Source of the DNA: Methanofollis ethanolicus
Lineage (GTDB): Archaea; Halobacteriota; Methanomicrobia; Methanomicrobiales; Methanofollaceae
Assembly: GCF_001571385.1 (NCBI RefSeq)
Contig: NZ_BCNW01000001.1
Location: 2,209,470 to 2,273,469, forward strand
Direction: 5' to 3'
Length of the DNA stretch: 64,000 bases
In this document: positions 34,750 through 43,941 of the stretch, piece by piece
Layout: each line of letters begins with the position of its first letter
Position numbering within the stretch: the first letter of the stretch is position 1
Notes under the pieces: generated by a model
Database searches by the model: none
What the model saw: the letters and a program-made list of their open reading frames with translations, nothing else
Told to the model about the DNA's origin: nothing
Translations under genes and position numbers: made by a program

Positions 34750-37410
34750 ATGAGTACCAAAGAAATGTATATGGGGCGCGAACCGCCGGTAAAAAAGGTC
34801 CTCTTCTGGTGCGACCGCTGCAATGTCCCCCTGATCGGACAGAAGTGCGGGTGCGGGGCCGAAGGGAAAAAAATCTCTCTCCTCCAGCCCTATGAGGTGC
34901 GCCCCGCGCTGAAAGGGGACATGGACCTCATCACCAGACTCGTGCACGAACAGTTCGGCACCGTCCCCCTTCCCCGGATCATGCTCCTGAACAAGACCGG
35001 CGGGGTCGACCGCGCCGACCTCGTCATCGCGCATGGCGGGCGCTTCGGCTGGCTCACCTTCGACCCCGTGAACCGGCGGTTCACTTTCGACATCGCCCCC
35101 GAGGCACTCCCGTACATCCTCGACCATGCAAGCAAAGGGATCGTCGACCTCGATAGCGTCGCGGCTCCCGGCGAAGTCAGGGGACGGATCGGCGGCAAGA
35201 AGTTCACCCTCACCGTCAATGTCCCCGAAGGGACGGTGATCGTGAAGTACAGGAACAGGTACGGCACCGGCACCGTGAAGGAGGGGCAGATCAGGGTGAA
35301 GGAAGTCGTGACGGTGGAGACACGCAGGCCTGCAAACCCGGACTGGAACGTCGCGATCAGGAAGAACCAGACCCAGCTCAAGAACCTCGAACAGGAAGCC
35401 ATTCGCACCATCCGCAGGCACATGAACGACCGCCCGACGGCGAACATCTCGTTCTCCGGCGGCAAGGACAGCACCGCGGCCCTCCACCTCGCACGCAAGG
35501 CAGGGATCGAGACGGCGTTCTTCATCGACACCGGCATCGAGATCCAGGAGACCCTCGACTTTGTCGCCTCCCGACCCGGCGTCGAGATCATCGAGAAGGG
35601 CGGCGACTTCTGGCAGGCGGTGGAAAAGACCGGGCCGCCCGGCAAGGACAACCGCTGGTGCTGCAAACTCCTGAAACTCCAGCCTCTCAAACTCTACCTC
35701 GCCGGGGTCGGCCCCTGCGTCACCGTGCAGGGCAACCGCTGGTACGAGTCCTGGAACCGTGCGAGCCTTGAAGAAACGAGCCAGAACCCTGCAAACCCGC
35801 TGCAGTTGAACGTCTCCCCGATCCGGGCCTGGCGGGCGCTCGAAGTCTTCCTCTACCTCTGGTGGCAGAAGGTGGAGATCAACCCCCTCTATGATATGGG
35901 GCTCGAACGCATCGGGTGCTTCCTCTGCCCGTCGATGCTGGAGAGCGAATACGAGTTGCTGAGGGAGACGCACCCGGACATGGTTGCGCGCTGGGACGCC
36001 TTCCTCGAAAAATGGGCCGAAAGAAAGGGGCTTCCCGACGAATACTGCCGGTGGGGCCTCTGGCGGTGGCGCGCCCTGCCCCCGAAGATGCGGGAGGTCT
36101 GCAGGGACAGGGGGATCGCCTTCAACGACGACTACAGTGTGCGTGCAACACAAGAGAGGGTCGTGCGGCCTGTCGAAGTCGTCCGGGGAGAAGCAGCGCC
36201 CGGCCCCGCGATCGAAGAGGCGGGATTCCCGGTAGAGAGGATCCGCCGGGACTTCCCGATCCTGGGGGACCTCGTGTACCTCGACAACGCGGCGACCAGT
36301 TTCTCGCCCGAGGCAGTGGTCGAGGCGATGGTCGAGTTCGAGCACAGGTACCGCGCCAATGTCGGCCGGGGCGTGCACCGTCTCACCCAGATCGCATCGC
36401 AGCGTTACTGGCACGCCCATGAGAAGGTGGCCGCCTTCATCGGCGGGAAGGACGGCGTCACGGTCTTCACGAAGAACACCACCGAGGCGGTCAACATGGT
36501 GGCGCAGGGCCTCTCATGGAAGCCCGGCGACCGCGTCGTCACGACTATCCTGGAGCACCACTCCAACCTCCTGCCCTGGACGCACCTGAAGGAGCAGGGC
36601 GTCGAGGTCGTGGTCATACCGGTCAGGCCCGACTTCTCCCTCGACCTCGACGCCTTCAGGGAGGCGGTCGAGGCCGCGCCTCCGCGCCTGGTCGCCGTCA
36701 CCCATGCCTCGAATGTCCTCGGCACGGTCACGCCGGTGGAGGAGATCGCCCGGATCTGCCATGAGCACGGCTCGCTCCTCCTGGTGGACGGGGCGCAGAG
36801 TGTCCCGCACATGCCGGTCGACGTCGCCCGTATCGGCTGCGACGTCTTCTGCTTCTCCGGCCACAAGATGCTCGGGCCGACCGGGACCGGCGTCCTGTGG
36901 ATGAAGGAACCTATCCTCGAACCGACGATGCTCGGCGGCGGCATGGTCGAGGCGGTCACCGCCGACGGCTTCACCCCGGCGGAAGGCTACCAGCAGTACG
37001 AGGCCGGGACGCCGAATATCGGCGGCGGCATCGGGCTCGGTGCGGCGGTCGGGTACCTGGAAAAGATCGGGATGGAGGAGGTCAGGCAATACGAGGAGGA
37101 ACTCACCTCCCGCCTCATCGACGGGCTGAAGGGCATCGAAGGGGTGCACGTCTACGCGGCCGAAGACCCGGCGGCCCGCATCGGGGTGGTCTCCTTCACC
37201 ATCGACGGCCTGCACCCGCACGAGGTCGCGCAGCGCCTCGACGAGGGCGCGGAGATCATGGTGCGGTCGGGGCACCACTGCTGCATGCCGCTCATGGAGC
37301 ACCTCGGCCTCCCCGAGGGGACGGTGCGGGCGAGTCTCGCCCTGTACACCACCAGGCAGGAGGTGGACCTCCTCGTCGCAAGCGTGGCCGAGATCTGCCG
37401 CGGCCTCTGA
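34750..37410 (+). CDS. Zinc/PUA/PP-loop (PAPS reductase-like) fused to a SufS-type cysteine desulfurase
   Basis: The 886-residue protein starts at ATG 34750 (ATG 34765 is possible). It opens with a Cys-rich knuckle (CDRC...CGCG, residues ~18-37). A PUA-like domain follows (~50-120). Next is a PP-loop ATPase of the PAPS reductase family, with SFSGGKDSTAALHLA near 235 and later NRWCCKLLKLQPL and GCFLCPS. From about 495 a complete class V aminotransferase appears: VYLDNAATSFSP, FSGHKMLGPTG (PLP Lys706), and RSGHHCCMP (persulfide Cys844). The desulfurase could hand sulfur directly to the PP-loop domain, as in tRNA thiolation (ThiI/TtuA-like chemistry). In most genomes these are separate proteins. 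Confidence 0.9.
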   Translation: MSTKEMYMGREPPVKKVLFWCDRCNVPLIGQKCGCGAEGKKISLLQPYEVRPALKGDMDLITRLVHEQFGTVPLPRIMLLNKTGGVDRADLVIAHGGRFGWLTFDPVNRRFTFDIAPEALPYILDHASKGIVDLDSVAAPGEVRGRIGGKKFTLTVNVPEGTVIVKYRNRYGTGTVKEGQIRVKEVVTVETRRPANPDWNVAIRKNQTQLKNLEQEAIRTIRRHMNDRPTANISFSGGKDSTAALHLARKAGIETAFFIDTGIEIQETLDFVASRPGVEIIEKGGDFWQAVEKTGPPGKDNRWCCKLLKLQPLKLYLAGVGPCVTVQGNRWYESWNRASLEETSQNPANPLQLNVSPIRAWRALEVFLYLWWQKVEINPLYDMGLERIGCFLCPSMLESEYELLRETHPDMVARWDAFLEKWAERKGLPDEYCRWGLWRWRALPPKMREVCRDRGIAFNDDYSVRATQERVVRPVEVVRGEAAPGPAIEEAGFPVERIRRDFPILGDLVYLDNAATSFSPEAVVEAMVEFEHRYRANVGRGVHRLTQIASQRYWHAHEKVAAFIGGKDGVTVFTKNTTEAVNMVAQGLSWKPGDRVVTTILEHHSNLLPWTHLKEQGVEVVVIPVRPDFSLDLDAFREAVEAAPPRLVAVTHASNVLGTVTPVEEIARICHEHGSLLLVDGAQSVPHMPVDVARIGCDVFCFSGHKMLGPTGTGVLWMKEPILEPTMLGGGMVEAVTADGFTPAEGYQQYEAGTPNIGGGIGLGAAVGYLEKIGMEEVRQYEEELTSRLIDGLKGIEGVHVYAAEDPAARIGVVSFTIDGLHPHEVAQRLDEGAEIMVRSGHHCCMPLMEHLGLPEGTVRASLALYTTRQEVDLLVASVAEICRGL

Positions 37411-37534
37411 AAAATAGGCTCTGTAGAATTCCTCCTCCATAGGTTGATAGTGAGGTCATCCCAAAACTGATCTACTGTCTGTCCTGTCGATGGAATGATC
37501 GGTATGTGGTTCTGAAAAATCCTGTTCTCGTGTC

Positions 37535-37680
37535 TGTTCGGGGGGTTTCACCCCCCGGTCCCCCCTCCTCATTGCGAGAGGGGGCGGAGGGCAATCCCCT
37601 TCATCAGGATCTCTCTTCCCTGACCCTATCCTGTTTCGGGGGTCCGGGGGCGTCGGTCCCCCGGCAGAGACATGGGGGAA
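37535..37680. repeat. Dispersed GC-hairpin repeat, copy C (diverged)
   Basis: GGGGGTTTCACCCCCC and, about 100 bp on, GGGGGTCCGGGGGCGTCGG followed by TCCCCCGG form two G/C hairpins flanking a CCCTATCCTG word. This is the family layout with a diverged middle. Confidence 0.55.
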
Positions 37681-37799
37681 GGCGGTGGTTTCGCATGATT
37701 CTTCAGGGAATTCGGGAAGACATCGACCCGATCATGAAGTTTTCTCCCGAGCCCCCATGCAGAGATGGGGAGAGTGAACGAGAGTTTTGGGATATGCTC

Positions 37800-37975
37800 A
37801 GTGCGTGCTGATCCTCTGCCTTTCCCTTCCCGTTCGCCGGGGGACTTTTGCCCCCGGACCCCCGCGCGAGGATTGGTCCCGGGAAGAAAGGGTCGGAGTC
37901 CTGGAGGAGGAGGTCATCCCTGCCCCTATCCTGTACCAGGGGACCGGGGGCGGCAGTCCCCCGGCACAGTAGTGA
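37800..37975 (+). repeat. Dispersed GC-hairpin repeat, copy D (near-identical to copy B)
   Basis: It runs GTTCGCCGGGGGACTTTTG, CCCCCGGACCCCCGCGCGAG, GATTGGTCCCGGGAAGAAAG, a (GGA)n tract, GCCCCTATCCTG and a closing hairpin (CCGGGGG-CGGCAG-TCCCCCGG). It occupies most of the 647-bp gap 37411-38057, in which I see no gene. Confidence 0.8.
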
Positions 37976-38057
37976 CCCACTGCTTTCTCCACGGGTCGAA
38001 GACCTTCGAAGGAGTCCGGACAGAGGTATCTTCTCCCCCGCGGACAGAAGCGGTGCC

Positions 38058-38891
38058 GTGCAGATCGCGATCCTCGGGGCCGAGTCGCTCGGCGCACGGT
38101 CGATGGCGACCGTCGTCCGGACCGCCGACCGGACGGTGCTCATCGACCCCGGCGTCGCCCTCGCCCCGAAAAGGTCGGGCTTCCCGCCCCACCCCAGGGA
38201 GGTGGAGGCTGCCGACAGGGTGAGGGAGGCGGTGCTCGCGTGGCTGCCGCGGGCGACCGACATCGTCATCACCCACTTCCATGGCGACCATATGCCCCTT
38301 GCAGACGCCGACCCGTACCAGGTCTCCCTCTCGGCATTCGTACCGCCGCGGGGGTGCCGGGTCCGGGTGCCGGGCGAGGAGGGCCAGTCAGGACAGGCGC
38401 GGGCGCGGCGCCGGGCCCTCGTGCAGGCCCTCGGCCGTCCCCTCCCCTCAGCCGGGGGGAAGGACGACGGCGTTGTCGCCTGCGCCGGCCCCTTCCCCCA
38501 CGGCGGTGGAGGCGGAGGCGTGATGATCGTCGCGGTGAGGGAGGGGAACGCCTGTTTCGTTCATGCCTCCGACACGCAACTCCTCTCCCCCGAAGCGGTC
38601 GGGACAGTCCTCCGCTGGCGGCCGTCCGTGGTCTACACCTCTGGCCCGGCCCTGTACCTCCCGGAGGTCACCTGGGAGGAGGTCGACCTCGCCCGCGCCC
38701 ATGCCGCCCGCATCGCCGCGGCGACCAGAACCCTCGTCATCGACCACCACCCCCTCAGGGGGGAGGGCGGCCTCCGGTGGGTCGAAGACGCCGGCGGGAT
38801 ATTGGCCGCCACATTCATGGGCGTCAGGCCCACCCTCTTCGAGGCGCGGCGCCGGGACCTCTGGGGGCGACCGCCCGCAGGTATTTATTGA
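38058..38891 (+). CDS. UPF0282 metallo-beta-lactamase-fold hydrolase
   Basis: The 277-residue protein starts at GTG 38058, which places IAILGAESLGARSMATVV at the N-terminus as in UPF0282 proteins. The metal site is THFHGDHMP, with later ASDTQLL and IDHHPLRGEGG. UPF0282 is an archaeal family of unknown substrate; hydrolase activity is expected from the fold. The frame runs open upstream through repeat DNA, which is not part of the gene. It ends 31 bp before the Nudix gene and may be cotranscribed with it. Confidence 0.88.
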   Translation: MQIAILGAESLGARSMATVVRTADRTVLIDPGVALAPKRSGFPPHPREVEAADRVREAVLAWLPRATDIVITHFHGDHMPLADADPYQVSLSAFVPPRGCRVRVPGEEGQSGQARARRRALVQALGRPLPSAGGKDDGVVACAGPFPHGGGGGGVMIVAVREGNACFVHASDTQLLSPEAVGTVLRWRPSVVYTSGPALYLPEVTWEEVDLARAHAARIAAATRTLVIDHHPLRGEGGLRWVEDAGGILAATFMGVRPTLFEARRRDLWGRPPAGIY

Positions 38892-38922
38892 TCCCGGTGG
38901 ATATCACGCCGGGGAGGGCATC

Positions 38923-39321
38923 ATGACGGAAGGCGAGTTGCCGACCGATGTGCGGGCGATCATCACCGACGAGGAGGGGAGGTTCCTCCTTCTCAGGCGT
39001 GCAGAAGGGTTGAAAAAATATTCCGATCTCTGGGAACTCCCCGGAGGCTGGGTGAGGCCGGGAGAATCTCTCCCCCGGTGCCTTGAACGCACCGTCTTCG
39101 AGGAGACCGGGTTGACCCTCGACGTCTGCGGGTGCAGCGGGTTCTGTGAGTCGGTCTGGGAGGGAAAGACAGAGGTCCACCAGATCTGGGTGGCGCACCC
39201 GCAACGAAAGGAGGTCCGCCTCGCACCCGGACACACGTCATCGACCTGGGCGGGCCGAGACGAGATCGAAATGTTCCGGACGGTCCCCTGGCTGACAGAT
39301 GCGGTCGGGCAGGTCTTCTGA
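38923..39321 (+). CDS. Nudix hydrolase
   Basis: The 132-residue protein has the Nudix box GWVRPGESLPRCLERTVFEE followed by TGL. Measured against GX5EX7REUXEEXGU, the first Glu of the RE pair is Thr (RT), while the metal-binding EE pair is kept, so activity is probably retained. Lead-in IITDEEGRFLLLRR is typical of small ADP-ribose or NTP hydrolases. The start at ATG 38923 was chosen because sequence upstream belongs to the UPF0282 gene. It converges on the DJ-1-like gene 3 bp away. Confidence 0.88.
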   Translation: MTEGELPTDVRAIITDEEGRFLLLRRAEGLKKYSDLWELPGGWVRPGESLPRCLERTVFEETGLTLDVCGCSGFCESVWEGKTEVHQIWVAHPQRKEVRLAPGHTSSTWAGRDEIEMFRTVPWLTDAVGQVF

Positions 39322-39324
39322 CCG

Positions 39325-39834
39325 TCATTTCACTTTTTTCAGCGACTCCCTGACAAATGCCGGGATGTCGGCCGGTTGCCTGCTGGTGACGAGGTTTCCG
39401 TCCACGACGACCTCGGCGTCGACATAGTCGGCCCCCGCGTTCCGCAGGTCCTGCACGATCGACCTCCAGCCGGTGACCCGCCTGCCTTCGAGCACCTGCG
39501 CCGAGATCAGGAGTTGCGGCCCGTGGCAGATGGCAAAGACCGGCTTTCCGCTCTCCACGAAAGACCGCACGAACTCCACGGCATGAGCGTCGCCCCTCAG
39601 GATGTCGGGGGAGAAGCCACCGGGGATGAGGAGGGCGTCGAAGTCGTCGGGCGTCGCGTTCCTGACGGCCCCGTCGACCTGCACCTGTGTCCCTTCTCTC
39701 TTCCCGGTGACCGTGGCCCCGGCCTTCAGCCCGAGTCGAACGACCTCGTGGCCTGCCTCGTCGAACGCCTGGACAGGCTTTGTGTACTCAGAGTTTTCGA
39801 ACATGTCCGTGATCAGGACGGCAATACGGCTCAT
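39325..39834 (-). CDS. DJ-1/PfpI family protein (deglycase/protease type)
   Basis: The 169-residue protein begins at ATG 39834 (MSRIAVLITDMFENSEY). The family signature is FDALLIPGGFSPDILRGD with the nucleophile elbow AICHGPQLL (Cys-His), and an upstream Glu in FENSEY. PfpI-like proteins of methanogens are variously described as intracellular proteases or glyoxal deglycases. A strong TATATATA at 39893-39900 serves as its promoter about 60 bp upstream. Confidence 0.92.
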   Translation of the reverse strand: MSRIAVLITDMFENSEYTKPVQAFDEAGHEVVRLGLKAGATVTGKREGTQVQVDGAVRNATPDDFDALLIPGGFSPDILRGDAHAVEFVRSFVESGKPVFAICHGPQLLISAQVLEGRRVTGWRSIVQDLRNAGADYVDAEVVVDGNLVTSRQPADIPAFVRESLKKVK

Positions 39835-40088
39835 GGTGATCCTCCGCTCCAGTCTCTCCTTGACCGGAGCAGCGGGAGATATGGGGAGGGGGCATATATA
39901 TCTCCCGGCACCGGCTTCCGGCGAGGGCCCGCAGATATATAGCAACATACGGTTTATGGCGCTGTGCCGGAAGCCGCACGTCCCCACCATCCCGGATATT
40001 TGGAACGCGTATTCAAAAAAAGGGGGATGCAGACGGGCACAGGGCCCGCATACGGATCGCCAGAGCGTACAGGGAGGACACACAGAAA

Positions 40089-41012
40089 TTAATCCCGCCC
40101 CCCGTCATGCGAGAGCGGGAAGTACTGCCGATACACGGCCTGCCTCTCGTCGAGATCTGTGTGCAGGTAGATCTCGGTCGTCTTGATGGAGGCATGGCCG
40201 AGGTTCTCCTGGACGACACGGAGGTTCTTCGAGCGCCGGTAGAGTTCAGAGGCATAGGAGTGCCGGATCTTGTGCGGCGTGATGCCGGGAGGGGCGTATC
40301 GCTGGAAAATCCGCTGGACTGTTCTCGGAGAGAGGCCCTTGCCCTGCTGGCCCACGAAAAGAGGCCCCATGATTTTGTTCCCGATATAGTCCTCGACCTC
40401 TGCAAGAGTCTCGTCGTCCACAAACACCGTCCGGATCTTATCGCCCTTGCCCCGCACCCGGATAGTGCCTTCATCAAAGTCAATATCGCCGATGTCGATA
40501 GTACAGAGCTCGGAAACACGGACGCCGGTCGCGTAGATCAACCGCACGATCAGGCGATCGCGCTCGTCTTCGATCGACCGGAGGAGACGCATCACCTGGT
40601 TGTGCTTCAGGTATTTCAGTTCCTGATTCTTGATCCGCGGGCGTTCCACCGCAGGCATCGGATCTGCAGAGACTGCCCCCTGCGCATAGAGATAGGAATA
40701 GAAGGACGACAGCGACGAGATCATGCGATGAAGGGTTTTTGGTTTATAGGCGTGCTGCTCTGCAAGCCAGGTGAAATAATCAGTCACCATCGAGGTGGGC
40801 ACCTCCGCCCGAGTCTGTAGGGAGGCGGGCTTGAAGGCCTGCGCATCGCACATGGGCGACTCGCCCAGAGGAGTGTGCCGGCAGACCCAGACATAGTGGG
40901 CGAAGTGCCGGACTGTTTCTCCATAACTTCTGACAGTCCTGGACGAGTAATTTCGCATTCGGAGGTAATTTTCGAACTTATACAGCCACTCCGAAAAATA
41001 ACCCTTCTCCAT
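40089..41012 (-). CDS. xerA: XerA-type tyrosine recombinase
   Basis: The 307-residue protein has an N-terminal SAM-like core-binding domain and a complete catalytic set: Arg165 (GVRVSELC), a Lys in RGKGDK (~189-192), His247/Arg250 (PHKIRHSYA), His273 (LGHASIKTTE) and nucleophile Tyr282 (IYLHTD). Archaeal XerA resolves chromosome dimers at dif without a partner. A 60-residue insertion-like linker (CRHTPLGESPMC) separates the first helices. Just before its start stands a 26-bp perfect inverted repeat. It could also be an element recombinase. Confidence 0.9.
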   Translation of the reverse strand: MEKGYFSEWLYKFENYLRMRNYSSRTVRSYGETVRHFAHYVWVCRHTPLGESPMCDAQAFKPASLQTRAEVPTSMVTDYFTWLAEQHAYKPKTLHRMISSLSSFYSYLYAQGAVSADPMPAVERPRIKNQELKYLKHNQVMRLLRSIEDERDRLIVRLIYATGVRVSELCTIDIGDIDFDEGTIRVRGKGDKIRTVFVDDETLAEVEDYIGNKIMGPLFVGQQGKGLSPRTVQRIFQRYAPPGITPHKIRHSYASELYRRSKNLRVVQENLGHASIKTTEIYLHTDLDERQAVYRQYFPLSHDGGRD

Positions 41013-41046
41013 CAGTTATTTTGTCTGTTTTGACCGCATATAAGTT

Positions 41047-41072
41047 TGTCGCAGAATATACATTCTGCGACA
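41047..41072. promoter_or_regulatory. 26-bp perfect inverted repeat beside xerA
   Basis: TGTCGCAGAAT and ATTCTGCGACA (11-bp arms) flank the spacer ATAC. It lies 35-60 bp before the xerA start and 42 bp before the HNH gene, so it sits in a divergent promoter. It may be an operator, or a Xer-type core site (11-bp arms fit, but the 4-bp spacer is shorter than the usual 6). Confidence 0.65.
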
Positions 41073-41113
41073 GATCGCACACCTTAATAGTCAGGCATTA
41101 CGTACTGGGCATC

Positions 41114-41509
41114 ATGCAGGGAAGTAACAGGAAACAGAACCTCCCGATTTCAAGCATGGAAGATAAAAAAGAATATCTTCGCCTGTATCGACAGAAAAAC
41201 AAGGAAAGAATCCGCCAATATAATAAAGAGACGTACGTCCGCAGAAACCTCCTACCCCACCGGAAAAACAAAGAGGAAATTATCAAATATAAAGGGGGGA
41301 AGTGCCAGAAATGCGGTGTCTCGTTTGACGGAACCAACGCGGCAATATTTGACCTCCATCACCCAGATCCCGATACTAAAGAGAAGAATATCAGCAGCAA
41401 CCCGCTCTCAACCCACAGAGAAGAGGTCGACAGGTGTATTTTAGTATGCAGAAATTGCCATGCACTCCTTCACTACCAGCTCACGAATGAAAAATATGGC
41501 CTACAATAA
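41114..41509 (+). CDS. HNH endonuclease-domain protein
   Basis: The 131-residue protein (ATG 41114; MEDKKEYLRLYRQ at 41156 is an alternative) has a basic helical N-terminus and a zinc-braced HNH core: CQKCG, FDLHHPDPDTKEKN, CILVCRNCHALLH. The His-His/Asn/His set is complete. Such small HNH proteins are nicking enzymes of phages, homing elements or defence. The A/T-rich codons differ from the neighbours and suggest acquisition. It is divergent from xerA. Confidence 0.82.
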   Translation: MQGSNRKQNLPISSMEDKKEYLRLYRQKNKERIRQYNKETYVRRNLLPHRKNKEEIIKYKGGKCQKCGVSFDGTNAAIFDLHHPDPDTKEKNISSNPLSTHREEVDRCILVCRNCHALLHYQLTNEKYGLQ

Positions 41510-43409
41510 GCCCCTATTCCCCGGCAAAGCAAAAAGTAGGTGCGACAGAAGGAGCCTACCGACAGTAACATCGCTACGTCAGAGCCCGAACAGGGCAACT
41601 ATATAAAGAACCGTCCTCACGCCACAAGGAGCCTATTTTTACAGAAAGAGATGTTAGGAGATGACCCCCTACATTTCGGACCATAGAAGAGCCATGAAAG
41701 AGACAGGAAATTGGAGATTTTGGCAACACCATTACAGCCAAGAAGCAACTCCTCATTACCGAAAAGACGAGGATAATGATCGTCCTCTCGACATCGAGAG
41801 CAAGTCAGAAGATCAGACCGGACTCACCCCACAAGAGAGAGAGATCACCCAGTCTTTTCAAACTCACTATCGATCGTTCTGTGAAGGCCTTCAAACGTCT
41901 TGATTCCCTTCGGTCGCCCCCCATTTATAGGCCGGGCTGGGGAAAAAAAGACCCAGAGATCGTGACGAGGACGATTGCCGCCCCGCCTGATCCAGCACCC
42001 CGAAGAGAAAATCGCTCCCACCACCCGTTCCGGAGCCCGCCTTGCACAGAGCGAACAGATATTCTTGAGAGTAGGGGGCCTCCCCGGGGGCGATATCATA
42101 CGGGAAATGTCAGTCGCACGCGTGCAACGAGACTGAAGCGCCCGAATAGATGATGACGCGGATCCTTTCGGCCGTACAACCCCGGGCCCTGCCACCTGAG
42201 GTTTTACGACTCTTTCCCCCGTGTGCTCGCGGCCTTCACTTTCTCCCCGCACGGCCCCCCTTTATCTGGCGGCCCCCCAATGTTCATGCAAGGGACCCCA
42301 ACCCGCCTTTGGGTATCCCGGCATCCTCAAACCTTGTGAATGTGGTGGAGCACAATCTCCATCTTCCCGACCTTTAGGATAGGGATTTTCCTCTCTATCC
42401 TTAAAACTTTAAGAGGCCGACTTTCCTTTTCAGCCCATTATTTATCTCTGCACCCTATTTGGGATTTGAAGACAGTTTTTCGGGCTGCCCCCTATGAGGT
42501 TCGCTCCTTTGGCCAGTACACTCTTTCGCCTGCGATAGATAGAACGTCGGGGTGCACTGATCCTCCCCCATACAGCGAAGACACATCAATCGGCGGCCCA
42601 TCAAAAATGTGCACGCACAGGAAAATCTTTGATTTTCCCTCTTCCCAAAAAACACGCGCCGGGAACCCTCAAAGGTCTTCGACCTCTCATGCTCGTTATC
42701 GCTCGCAGCCCCAGGACATCGAAGATTTCGCCTTCTCGACTCCCCCGGTCGTTCAACCATTGCGAGTGGCCAGGGGAAGACAGAACAGATATCCTGAGGT
42801 GAGAGATTATCCTATCCCCGCCTATCCTGGATCTGAGGTCCAGGGGCGTAGTCCCGGAGGAGTGTGCGGGCTCACGGTCTTTCCCACTCAACAGAACCGG
42901 GAACTTTGCCCCCCCAGACAGTAAAAGACCGGGAAGTCTTCTCATACTCGCTTCGCTCGCACCTCGAAGATCAAGATTCAGGGAAGACCGGAGGTCATTC
43001 CGTGCACAGAAAACGCCAGGGCATTTTCTTGACGGGATTTACCGTCTCAGATAATTTTTGATCCCCCGCTCTCAAACTCACGTGCACTCGCACCCCGAAG
43101 GCCTTCGACCCTCCCGACCCCACATCATCGGGACTTCAAAGAACACAGATACTCTCGACTCCCGCAGGCCGTCAGCGAAAGCCCGTGGCGGTTCGTTCCC
43201 TGCCCGGGAGAAGGGCGGGCCCAACCGCCCCCATTCAGGATCTCCAACCCATTCTTCCGGCCCCCGCCCCCGACCCGGCACCGTACACGCGCCCCACACC
43301 GGCCACACATAAACCGTATGATGCTATATGTACGGATCGGCCCCTGAGGCCCGGCGGCGAGGGACAGACCGGTAATCTTGATACTCCGGAAAACCAATCC
43401 CGTAGTTAA
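41510..43409. other. 1.9-kb gene-free, repeat-rich gap
   Basis: No frame here is convincing. The left third (41510-41930) is AT-balanced with a possible 80-residue frame at 41661-41903 of no known type. From about 41990 the DNA consists of worn fragments of the dispersed hairpin family (CTCGC/GCTCGC words, TCTTCGACC, GATCGAAGATTTTC, GGGGGC). It looks like a landing zone for these repeats or a decayed element next to the HNH gene. Confidence 0.5.
42700..42925. repeat. Dispersed GC-hairpin repeat, copy G (degenerate)
   Basis: ATCGAAGATTTCGCC and CCCCGCCTATCCTGGATCTG followed by CCAGGGGCGTAGTCCCGGAG preserve the family order. The outer G/C stems have lost several pairs, so this is an old copy. 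Confidence 0.5.
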
Positions 43410-43940
43410 ATGAGCGATCCCGCAGACCGCACCGACGAGATCAACAAATACCGAAAGTTCAAGAAGGTCGAAGGCTCGACCTACCGGCGGGTCAACCAGT
43501 TCCTGCGCAAACACACCTACATCACCGCGCGGGAGTGGGCGATCGCCCGTCTCTGTGCCGACTTCCAGACCACAAGCGGCGCGGAGATGACCTTCGTCGG
43601 TGCGCACCTGCCGGAACTCGTCCCCTTCATGACCGAGCCCTACACCCCGCAGGCGGTGAACCAGGCCCGCAACGCCTTCAAGAGAAAGGTGAAGATGGCC
43701 GGGGCCACCTTCTTCTACGGTGCGATGTGCGGGTTCTTCACACCCGAAGAACTCGACGACATCCTCTTCGAGGCAAGCGAGGTGGCCCGCTTCCTCATGG
43801 AGATCGAGGGCACGGCCCTGGAGATCGACGACGAGATCGATGTCGAGGACAGAGTCGCCGAAGTCATGAAAAACATATCCCGTGCATCGTCCGACCTTCT
43901 CAAGGAACGGACCAGACGGGCAGAGAGCGAGGAGGAATAA
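43410..43940 (+). CDS. DUF5806-like conserved archaeal protein
   Basis: The 176-residue protein is conserved in euryarchaea as I recall it (KYRKFKKVEGSTYRRVNQFL, YITAREWAIARLCADFQT, PYTPQAVNQARNAFKRKV, ATFFYGAMCGFFTPEELDD). It is helical, soluble and ends in an acidic tail. The region YITAREWAIARL looks like a helix-turn-helix. It is followed after 1 base by the MobB-MoaE gene, so it is probably an operon partner. Function unknown; DNA binding is a guess. Confidence 0.75.
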   Translation: MSDPADRTDEINKYRKFKKVEGSTYRRVNQFLRKHTYITAREWAIARLCADFQTTSGAEMTFVGAHLPELVPFMTEPYTPQAVNQARNAFKRKVKMAGATFFYGAMCGFFTPEELDDILFEASEVARFLMEIEGTALEIDDEIDVEDRVAEVMKNISRASSDLLKERTRRAESEEE

Positions 43941-43941
43941 G

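Noticed and set aside
34570-36420. A 616-codon minus-strand open frame under the desulfurase fusion
   Set aside because: Antisense shadow of the PP-loop domain. Its sequence carries no recognisable fold signature.
40089-41012. XerA as the integrase of the 3.5-14 kb block
   Set aside because: It is 26 kb away with housekeeping genes between, and its complete, canonical sequence fits the chromosome dimer-resolving XerA.
41661-41903. An 80-codon frame after the HNH gene
   Set aside because: The GGAG touches the ATG without spacing, the sequence shows no fold or motif, and the gap around it is decayed.
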